A stretch of 15,343 nucleotides of DNA from UMGS755 sp045597205. GTDB taxonomy: Bacteria; Bacillota; Clostridia; UBA1381; UBA9506. The stretch is taken from the NCBI GenBank assembly GCA_045597205.1, contig JAZODT010000062.1:1-15343 (forward strand), read 5' to 3'. The notes under the pieces are model-generated. The model was given only the letters and a program-made list of their open reading frames with translations. It was not told the origin of the DNA and ran no database searches. Shown piece after piece: positions 1 through 5,886 of the stretch. Every line of letters starts with the position of its first letter. Position 1 is the first letter of the stretch. The position numbers and the translations under genes are program-made.

Positions 1-34
1 AAGCCAATGATTATTTAAAAAAATATATAAGTAG

Positions 35-63
35 TTGCAGTTTTTAGAAAAATTTGTTACAAT
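35..63 (+). promoter_or_regulatory. Probable promoter of the glycosyltransferase operon
   Basis: A -35-like TTGCAG (35-40) and a -10-like TACAAT (58-63) are separated by 17 bases, in an AT-rich context about 40 bases before the first gene. The -10 matches the consensus at five of six positions; the -35 is weak, with only TTG conserved. In such AT-rich DNA chance matches are common, so confidence is moderate. The bases before it (1-34) show nothing recognisable. Confidence 0.45.
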
Positions 64-103
64 ATATATATGTTCTTTTGATTTTTAATGAGTGGGGATT
101 TTT

Positions 104-1762
104 ATGAATTATATTTTATGTTTTTTAATCTTTTTTCTTTGTATTGCAGCCATGATTGTGAAAACGGATAAGAAAATAAATAATAAGAAACAAACGGAGA
201 AAATAAAGGAAAATAATTTTTCTTTTTTTTCAAAATATGAAAAAGTTATAACTATCTTTTTGTTTGCCGTTGGTATTTTAGTTCGTATTTTTTATTTTTG
301 GGAATATCCTGCAGGCTTTAATCAGGATGAGGCTTCGATTGGCTATGATGTTTTTGCCGATGTCAACTATGGCATGGACAGAAATGGCTATCACAACCCT
401 GTTTATTCTGTGGCGTGGGGAAGTGGGCATAGTGGTCTTTATATTGGTCTTTTAAACATTGTTATTCGAATTTTTGGTTTATCTGTTTTTTCTGTTCGTT
501 TTGTAAATGTTATTTTTGGCTGCGTTGCTTTATTTGCTTTTTATGGTTTATTAAATCGATTAAGAGGAAAAAAAGCAGCTTTAATTGGCTTGTTTTTGTT
601 GGCGATTAATCCCTGGCATATAATGATGTGCCGTTGGGGACTGGAATGTAACTTATTTCCCAATGTGTTTTTAATTGGATTATATTTTTTAATAAGGGGA
701 GAAGAAAAACCGGTTTGGTACTATGTATCTTTGTTTTTCTTTGGACTTTGCCTATATGCCTACGGTACTTCTTACATGTTCCTTCCTGTTTTTTTAATTA
801 TTGCAGCAATTTATTTATTTAAAACAAAACGGATTAAAGTTAAGGATTTTTGTATTGCATTTTCTATTTTTATCTTAACGGCCATACCCATTGGTATTTT
901 TATGTTAGTTAACTTTTTCGGAATGGAAGCACCGGAATTGAGTTTTATTTCTTTTCCAAAATTAATAGACGGTCGTTATAATACAACCGTAACGGTTTTA
1001 AATGGTTCTTTTTTAGAAACGGTCATGCATAATTTAGGGGTTTTCTTTAAAGTGCTTGTTACACAGAATGATGGACTAATTTATAATGCCATTCCCTCTT
1101 TTGGGACGATTTATATTTTTGCTTCTCCCTTAGTGTTGTTGGGTTTGTTTTCTTTAATCAAAGATAAACAGAACAAAGGTAGAATGATTTTAATTAGCAT
1201 GTTGCCGGCTTCTTTATTTTTGGCAGCTCTTAGTGAAGTGAATATTAATCGTGGCAATATTGTTTTTATTTTATTAATTTATTTGGTAGTAGAAGGCATT
1301 TTATTTATTTTAAACTGGTCAAAAAAAGGGTTTATTGCTGTTATTTCAATTTTTTCTATTGCTTTTTGTTTATTTACAGGACATTATTTTACCAAATATC
1401 AGGATGAAGTTGGCTATTGGTTCTTTGACGGCTTTGGTGAAGCGATTCAGCTGGCTGCAGAAGAAACAGAGGGAAAAATATATTTATCTTCTAAGGTTAA
1501 CGGACCTTATGTCTATGCTTTGTTTTATGAAGAAATTGACCCTAAAGTTTTTATGGAAACAGTTAATTATTTGAATCCGGATAGTTCGGTTCGTTATGTG
1601 GAATCGTTTGACCGGTTTGTCACCGGATTGCCTTTAAACATCAATCAAGAAACAGATGCGGCTTATGTTGTGAGCCCTTGGGATAACATCAATTTCTCAA
1701 AAGCATATTTTAAACAACAAAATGTTGGTTTGTTTTCAGTTTATACACCCATAGAAAAATAA
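104..1762 (+). CDS. GT-C type membrane glycosyltransferase (GT39/PMT/ArnT-like)
   Basis: This is a 552-residue polytopic membrane protein that probably transfers a sugar from a polyprenyl-phosphate donor to an acceptor outside the cytoplasmic membrane. A hydrophobic N-terminal helix and a lysine/glutamate-rich linker are followed by a second helix, then an acidic Asp-Glu pair (about residues 75-76, in FNQDEASIGYDVF). An acidic motif in this first extracytoplasmic loop is typical of GT-C enzymes such as GT39 and ArnT. About ten more membrane helices follow, up to about residue 435, then a soluble C-terminal region of about 115 residues. ATG at 104 is preferred over the in-frame GTG at 92 because GTGGGGA (92-98) then serves as ribosome binding site. 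GC is only about 20-30% in lines sampled, against 40-45% in the ileS region. The GT2 gene follows at once and probably supplies the lipid-linked donor. The sugar and acceptor cannot be told from sequence. Confidence 0.8.
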   Translation: MNYILCFLIFFLCIAAMIVKTDKKINNKKQTEKIKENNFSFFSKYEKVITIFLFAVGILVRIFYFWEYPAGFNQDEASIGYDVFADVNYGMDRNGYHNPVYSVAWGSGHSGLYIGLLNIVIRIFGLSVFSVRFVNVIFGCVALFAFYGLLNRLRGKKAALIGLFLLAINPWHIMMCRWGLECNLFPNVFLIGLYFLIRGEEKPVWYYVSLFFFGLCLYAYGTSYMFLPVFLIIAAIYLFKTKRIKVKDFCIAFSIFILTAIPIGIFMLVNFFGMEAPELSFISFPKLIDGRYNTTVTVLNGSFLETVMHNLGVFFKVLVTQNDGLIYNAIPSFGTIYIFASPLVLLGLFSLIKDKQNKGRMILISMLPASLFLAALSEVNINRGNIVFILLIYLVVEGILFILNWSKKGFIAVISIFSIAFCLFTGHYFTKYQDEVGYWFFDGFGEAIQLAAEETEGKIYLSSKVNGPYVYALFYEEIDPKVFMETVNYLNPDSSVRYVESFDRFVTGLPLNINQETDAAYVVSPWDNINFSKAYFKQQNVGLFSVYTPIEK

Positions 1763-1781
1763 AAGAATGGAGAATTTCACC

Positions 1782-2489
1782 GTGATTTCAGTTATTATTC
1801 CTGCCTATAATGAAGAAAAAAGAATTACAAAAACAGTTTTAGCCATTGAAAAATGTTTACTGGAAACAACAGAAAATTTTGAAATTTTAGTTGTGAATGA
1901 TGGTAGCACAGATGAAACAAAAAAAGTGGTTTCTAAGCTTGAAAATAGCCATATTAGACTTCTTTCCTATCAACATAATAAAGGGAAGGGCGGAGCCGTA
2001 AAACATGGAATTAAATATGCTGCAGGCAATTATATTGTGTTTACCGATGCCGATTTACCTTATCCGCCGGAAAATATTCAAAAAGCCTGTCAATTATTAA
2101 AAGAAGATTGCGATGTTGTATTGGGCAGCCGTTTTCAAACGGAAAATGGAAAGAGATATCCCTGGTACAGAACGATTGTGTCTAAAGGCTTTGGCTTATT
2201 AACGAGTTTGACACTCAATTTAAAAGAAAAAGATACGCAATGTGGTTTTAAAGCCTTTCGCTATAGTGCGGCACAAACCATTTTTGACAAAGTGACCTTA
2301 TGCGGTTGGGGTTTTGATGTGGAAATTATTTTTGTTGCACAAAAACACGGTTTAAAAATTAAGCGGTTGCCGGTGGAATTATTCCATGAAAATAACATTT
2401 CAAAAATAAACGTTTTTAAAGATTCGGTTAAAATGGCAAAAGAAGTTTTTGAAATTAAACATAATGAGCAAAAAGGAATGTATCAATAA
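1782..2489 (+). CDS. GT2 glycosyltransferase, dolichyl/undecaprenyl-phosphate glucosyltransferase-like
   Basis: This is a cytoplasmic GT-A fold enzyme of family 2, close in motif pattern to Alg5-type polyprenyl-phosphate glucosyltransferases, which move a sugar from a nucleotide donor to a polyprenyl phosphate. Visible motifs are VIIPAYNEE at the N-terminus, VVNDGSTDET, the metal-binding DAD in VFTDADLPYP, then LGSRF, the QCGFKAF signature and WGFDVEI. No C-terminal membrane helices are present, unlike many bacterial GtrB/DPMS relatives. The GTG at 1782 is chosen as start because GGAG (1769-1772) lies nine bases upstream. The in-frame ATG at 1767 overlaps that site, has no good site of its own, and would add five residues. 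The gene starts 19 bases after the GT-C gene stops and ends just before a terminator, so the two form a likely two-gene operon: donor-lipid synthesis plus membrane transfer. The sugar is unknown. Confidence 0.82.
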   Translation: MISVIIPAYNEEKRITKTVLAIEKCLLETTENFEILVVNDGSTDETKKVVSKLENSHIRLLSYQHNKGKGGAVKHGIKYAAGNYIVFTDADLPYPPENIQKACQLLKEDCDVVLGSRFQTENGKRYPWYRTIVSKGFGLLTSLTLNLKEKDTQCGFKAFRYSAAQTIFDKVTLCGWGFDVEIIFVAQKHGLKIKRLPVELFHENNISKINVFKDSVKMAKEVFEIKHNEQKGMYQ

Positions 2490-2518
2490 AAAAGCCGGTT
2501 GCAAAGCAACCGGCTTTT
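2488..2518. terminator. Bidirectional terminator between GT2 gene and hom
   Basis: A perfect 9-base-pair GC-rich stem (GCCGGTTGC, 2494-2502, with GCAACCGGC, 2506-2514) closes a three-base AAA loop. It is flanked by A6 on the left (2488-2493) and T4 on the right (2515-2518). The genes on either side converge, so it can end transcription in both directions. Confidence 0.9.
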
Positions 2519-2525
2519 AATATTA

Positions 2526-3719
2526 TTAATCTAACACACGAATAAAAGCGCCACCGTCTTTTAAGGCCACTTTTAATTCTTTTTCCGTCATGTCCTGGGT
2601 GATAAAGAACCATTCACCGTTTTCACTGCCTAAAGCTTCAGCATTGTTAAAGTTATTGATTACATCAGCATTATTAGCACGAACAAAATAACGGCAGGGA
2701 ACAGTTTCAGGATCTGTAATAAAGTTTTCTTCAACCTTTTTCCAGGTGATAAGCTTATTAATGTGAATGTGCTTGGCAGCATCAATCACATCAGCAACAA
2801 CGGCACTGGCAGTGGGCAATTTGCCGGCACCACGACCATAAAACATAACATCACCGATGGAGTCGCCTTTGACTAAAATGGCATTGAAAACATCATTTAC
2901 ATCGGATAACTGATTGGTTTTTGGAATGACCATGGGGGAAACCCGGATATAAACCTGACCATTTTCATAAATTTTTGCCATGCCGATTAATTTAATAACG
3001 GCATTATATTTTTCTGCAAAAGCCACATCAGACCGTGTGATTTTGGTAATTCCTTCGGTTGCAACCTGCTTCCAGTCAACATATTTGCCGGAGGCTAAAG
3101 ACGCCAAAATAGCAATTTTACGGCGGGCATCGTGACCTTCAACATCGGCTTCGGGATTGCGCTCTGCATAGCCTAAACGCTGCGCTTCGGAGAGTGCATC
3201 AGCAAAATCGGCGCCTTCTGCCACCATTTTGGTTAAAATATAGTTAGTGGTACCGTTTAAAATACCATAAATTTCTTCAATTTCATTAGCTAGCAGGCAT
3301 TGGCTTAAAGGACGAATGATGGGAATACCACCACCAACAGAAGCTTCAAACAAATAGTTAACATTGTTTTCTTTGGCAATGGCCATTAATTCGGTACCAT
3401 GTTCTGCCACCAGCTCTTTATTGGAAGTAATAACATTCTTACCGGCTAAAAGAGCTGCTTTTGAATATTCAAAAGCAGGATTTAAGCCGCCCATTACTTC
3501 AACAACAATGCTCACCTCAGGGTCATTTAAAATATCATCAAAGTTTTTGGTGAAAAGGGCAGGATTTTCATGGTCAGGAAAATCTCGCAAATCTAAAATA
3601 TATTTAACTTCTAAGGTTTTGTTGCCGGCTTTTTTAGCAATGCTTTTTTCATTTTTTCTTAAAATTTCATACACACCGCTGCCGACAACACCATAACCCA
3701 TAATTGCAATTTTTATCAT
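2526..3719 (-). CDS. hom: Homoserine dehydrogenase
   Basis: This enzyme makes L-homoserine from aspartate semialdehyde with NAD(P)H, the branch point to threonine and methionine, in the cytoplasm. The N-terminal Rossmann motif is GYGVVGSG (residues 8-15). NVITSNKELVA carries the conserved lysine (K101). LNGTTNYILTKM starts near 154. The family signature at 179-201 (AQRLGYAERNPEADVEGHD, then ARRK) is a full match, giving E186, D197 and K201 as the expected catalytic and substrate residues. At 397 residues it is shorter than Firmicute enzymes that carry a full C-terminal ACT domain (about 430). About 75 residues follow the catalytic part and include CRYFVRA, perhaps a shortened or divergent ACT domain. 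The start is well supported: GGGAGG (3726-3731) lies six bases upstream of the ATG. It stands alone with its own promoter; no thrB, thrC or aspartokinase is nearby. Confidence 0.97.
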   Translation of the reverse strand: MIKIAIMGYGVVGSGVYEILRKNEKSIAKKAGNKTLEVKYILDLRDFPDHENPALFTKNFDDILNDPEVSIVVEVMGGLNPAFEYSKAALLAGKNVITSNKELVAEHGTELMAIAKENNVNYLFEASVGGGIPIIRPLSQCLLANEIEEIYGILNGTTNYILTKMVAEGADFADALSEAQRLGYAERNPEADVEGHDARRKIAILASLASGKYVDWKQVATEGITKITRSDVAFAEKYNAVIKLIGMAKIYENGQVYIRVSPMVIPKTNQLSDVNDVFNAILVKGDSIGDVMFYGRGAGKLPTASAVVADVIDAAKHIHINKLITWKKVEENFITDPETVPCRYFVRANNADVINNFNNAEALGSENGEWFFITQDMTEKELKVALKDGGAFIRVLD

Positions 3720-3773
3720 ACTGTACCTCCCGAAAAAACAGTCTTATAGAGTAAAAAACTGTATATCTACTTA

Positions 3774-3802
3774 ATTATAACGAAAAAAGACAGTTCGGTC
3801 AA
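3774..3802 (-). promoter_or_regulatory. Promoter of hom
   Basis: Read on the minus strand, TTGACC (complement of 3797-3802) and a perfect TATAAT (complement of 3774-3779) are 17 bases apart. The predicted start of transcription near 3767 gives a leader of roughly 48 bases ending in a strong ribosome binding site. No riboswitch or attenuator of usual size would fit in this leader. Confidence 0.85.
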
Positions 3803-3913
3803 GGGGTCTAAGAAATTTTTTCCTTTAATATTTATATACATTGAGACAAAGAAAAGAGAAAAAGAAACATGCAGAAAGCAATTTTTTCTGTCGAACAATG
3901 CGATATATGGGTA

Positions 3914-3942
3914 TGGAAAATCATTGAAAAATACTATATAAT
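3914..3942 (+). promoter_or_regulatory. Promoter of the DUF6514-like gene
   Basis: A perfect -10 TATAAT (3937-3942) follows a -35-like TGGAAA (3914-3919, four of six matches) with a 17-base spacer. It lies about 50 bases before the start codon at 3993. A TGTCGAA heptamer, identical to the Spo0A box core, sits at 3889-3895 upstream, but one such match may be chance. Confidence 0.7.
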
Positions 3943-3992
3943 GTATATGAAAAGAGAGTGATAGCTAAATATTGAGAGGAGATTATTTTAAA

Positions 3993-4340
3993 ATGCGGCA
4001 ATTAATCACAACAGTAAAAGTAGAAGCAGATGGCGCAGGGGAAAAAGAGCACAGTTTTTTTCTGGATTATTATGTTTTAGGAAAAGAAGTTTGCATTGAA
4101 AATCAATGCGTTAATCGATTTGGGATGGAGATTTATAAACGAGGCTATCGTCCCTCCGGCACACCTTATTTTGAATACCGTAAGGTTTTTGATGTGTTTG
4201 GCACGGAGGGGGAAGCAAGGGAAATGCTGTTATTAATGGCGCGCAACACGGTGACACCCATCTCGATGATAGAAATTTTAGAAGATTTGCTGGGGAACAT
4301 TGAATTTAGCGGAGAGGCCTTGCTAGTAGAAGCAGTATAA
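3993..4340 (+). CDS. Small protein resembling DUF6514 family
   Basis: This encodes a 115-residue soluble protein without signal peptide or membrane helix. The layout recalls the clostridial DUF6514 family: an N-terminal beta-rich half (ITTVKVEADG, then FFLDYYVLGKEV), a middle with FGMEIYKRG, and a C-terminal helical part with ARNTVTPISMIEILEDLL. The N-x-VTP motif before a final helix is the feature I associate with that family. This is from memory, so the family call is tentative and the function is unknown. ATG 3993 is chosen: GAGGAG (3976-3981) lies 11 bases upstream, while the more upstream in-frame TTG at 3972 would place that site inside the gene. It is a single-gene unit with its own promoter, and its stop codon lies within the terminator stem shared with the convergent pseudouridine synthase gene. 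Confidence 0.75.
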   Translation: MRQLITTVKVEADGAGEKEHSFFLDYYVLGKEVCIENQCVNRFGMEIYKRGYRPSGTPYFEYRKVFDVFGTEGEAREMLLLMARNTVTPISMIEILEDLLGNIEFSGEALLVEAV

Positions 4341-4374
4341 AATAAAAACCACCCAAAGGTGGTTTTTATTTTAT
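4337..4374. terminator. Bidirectional terminator between the DUF6514-like gene and the pseudouridine synthase gene
   Basis: The core stem pairs AAAAACCACC (4344-4353) with GGTGGTTTTT (4358-4367) around a CAAA loop. AT pairing continues outward without a mismatch to about 4337 and 4374. It includes the stop codon of the left gene (4338-4340) and reaches into the stop codon of the right gene (4371-4373). Confidence 0.9.
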
Positions 4375-5348
4375 CTTTTATTCAAATCAACGGGAGTACA
4401 ACCGCTACTTTCATCTAAATCCATGATAATTTTTTGGAAAATGGCCGGTGGCTGTGTAAAAAATTCCAGATATTCTTTCGTTTTAGGGTGTAGAAAACCC
4501 AATAGCGCTGCATGGAGCAGTTGACCATTTAAACCATATTTTTTTGTAAAACGGTTAGAAGCAGGACCATACACCGGGTCACCTATGACGGGGTGCCCCA
4601 TGCTGGATAAATGCACTCTGATTTGGTGGGTTCTGCCGGTTTCTAAACGGCAACGTAACAGTGCACAATCTTTATATTGCCGCAAAACGCTAACGTGGGT
4701 AACAGCATGGCGACCGCCGGTGGCACAAACCGCCATTTTTTTTCTGTCTTTTGGGTGGCGGTCAAGGGCTTTATCTATGGTAAACTCGGTTGCTTTAAAC
4801 TTTCCGTGGGCAAGGCAAAAATAGACTCGGCTAACGGAATGTTCTTTAATTTGTTCTGCTAAAGAAAGATGGGCCTCATTGGTTTTAGCAACCACTAACA
4901 GCCCGCTTGTATCTTTATCAATGCGGTGGACTATGCCCGGTCGAATAACACCGTTTATAGCAGAAAGACGGCCCTTGGCATGATAAAGCAGGGCATTAAC
5001 CAAGGTGCCGGTTACATGACCTGCAGCGGGATGCACCACCATGCCTTGGGGTTTGTTTACAATTAATAACTCATTATCTTCATAAACAATCTCTAAGGGA
5101 ATGTTTTCTGCCACAGCTTCTAATAATTCCACCTCCGGCAAGGTTAAAGAAATGCTATCACCTTTACGAAGCTTATAATTTTTGACAACCATTTTTTCGT
5201 TAACGCAAACGTCACCGTTTTCAATTAACTTTTGAGCAGCAGAACGAGTCAACTCTGCCTGCTTAGAAAGGAAAACGTCCAGACGGAGACCGACGGACGC
5301 TTCATCGCATATTAATGTTATCATGTTTTCATTTGTTTGAGTCATCAT
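4371..5348 (-). CDS. RluA/RluD-family 23S rRNA pseudouridine synthase
   Basis: This is a 325-residue cytoplasmic RNA-modifying enzyme that converts uridines to pseudouridine, most likely in 23S rRNA. An N-terminal S4 RNA-binding domain (about residues 18-80, RLDVFLSKQAELTRSAAQKL) precedes the catalytic domain. The catalytic aspartate is D144 in HRIDKDTSGLLVVAKT, the RluA-family motif; RLETGRTHQIRVHL follows at about 234-247. An S4 domain plus HRIDKDTSG fits RluD or YlyB-type enzymes, but the exact target uridine cannot be read. The reading frame is open to 5426, but the extra 26 residues overlap lspA and lack an S4-like sequence. ATG 5348 (or the next codon, 5345) follows AGGAAG (5355-5360). 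The start lies inside lspA, with a 20-base overlap, so translation is probably coupled. In many Gram-positives lspA is followed by this same gene. Confidence 0.93.
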   Translation of the reverse strand: MMTQTNENMITLICDEASVGLRLDVFLSKQAELTRSAAQKLIENGDVCVNEKMVVKNYKLRKGDSISLTLPEVELLEAVAENIPLEIVYEDNELLIVNKPQGMVVHPAAGHVTGTLVNALLYHAKGRLSAINGVIRPGIVHRIDKDTSGLLVVAKTNEAHLSLAEQIKEHSVSRVYFCLAHGKFKATEFTIDKALDRHPKDRKKMAVCATGGRHAVTHVSVLRQYKDCALLRCRLETGRTHQIRVHLSSMGHPVIGDPVYGPASNRFTKKYGLNGQLLHAALLGFLHPKTKEYLEFFTQPPAIFQKIIMDLDESSGCTPVDLNKR

Positions 5349-5817
5349 GCATTTCTTCCTTTTTTTCCGGCTCTTTATATAAAAAGAGAATATAGTAGGC
5401 AAGCAAAAAAGCACCAACCACAACAAAACAATCGGCCAGATTAAAAATGGCGAAATTAATCAGCCTAAAATCTAAAAAATCTACCACAAAGCCACGGCAT
5501 AACCGATCCAAAAAGTTTCCTAAAGCACCACCGACTAATGACGCCAAAGAAAGAGTGAGCCACCGGCTTTGCGGCTTTTTCTTTACCAAAAAAAGCGTAA
5601 CAGATATGACAACGGCTATAGTAATAATAAAAAATAAACCAAATTTATTCTGCAGAATACCAAAAGCGGCACCACGATTTTCGCAATAGGTCAGATGGAA
5701 AACGCCCTCCCATAAAGCAATGGTATCAACAGGTTTAATCCATTTTAAAACAGCGAATTTAGAAAGCTGGTCTAAAACGACCAGTAAAACGGTTACAATA
5801 AAATATAGGGTGAGCAA
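5329..5817 (-). CDS. lspA: Lipoprotein signal peptidase (signal peptidase II)
   Basis: This is an integral membrane aspartyl protease that removes the signal peptide of prolipoproteins after lipid attachment to the cysteine. The 162 residues contain four hydrophobic segments. Family motifs are all present: DQLSKF (from D16), ENRGAAFG (46-53), GNFLDRL and VVDFLDF. The two catalytic aspartates are expected at D113 (VVDF) and D129 (FNLADCF); the residue after the second is Cys rather than the more usual Ser. The start is a TTG at 5817, supported by AAGGAG (5825-5830) seven bases upstream; no ATG is available nearby. It lies downstream of ileS, separated by a hairpin, and overlaps the start of the pseudouridine synthase gene. 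Confidence 0.96.
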   Translation of the reverse strand: MLTLYFIVTVLLVVLDQLSKFAVLKWIKPVDTIALWEGVFHLTYCENRGAAFGILQNKFGLFFIITIAVVISVTLFLVKKKPQSRWLTLSLASLVGGALGNFLDRLCRGFVVDFLDFRLINFAIFNLADCFVVVGAFLLAYYILFLYKEPEKKEEMHDDSNK

Positions 5818-5847
5818 CGTTTTTCTCCTTCACCAAGCATTTTAAAC

Positions 5848-5877
5848 GTGCGGAAAAGGCTAAAGCCTTTCCCGCAC
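5848..5877 (-). terminator. Hairpin between ileS and lspA (weak terminator or processing element)
   Basis: Thirteen positions pair (5848-5860 with 5865-5877) around a four-base loop. The only imperfection is A5854 with C5871 on the plus strand, which becomes a G-U pair in the minus-strand transcript; the hairpin is therefore fully paired only in the RNA of the ileS operon. No long U run follows (GUUUAAAAUG), so termination may be partial and allow some reading into lspA. Confidence 0.7.
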
Positions 5878-5886
5878 AAAAGAATT

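Noticed and set aside
1..34. Possible 3' end of an upstream gene
   Set aside because: A short open stretch ending in TAA at 16-18 exists in frame 1, but five codons are too few to support a gene.
3364..3696. Open frame of 110 codons opposite hom
   Set aside because: Antisense shadow of the conserved homoserine dehydrogenase N-terminal domain; no ribosome binding site or promoter.
4371..5426. Longer start for the pseudouridine synthase at 5426
   Set aside because: The extra 26 codons run inside lspA in another frame and give a hydrophobic, then Lys-rich stretch that is not part of the family. ATG 5348 has a ribosome binding site.
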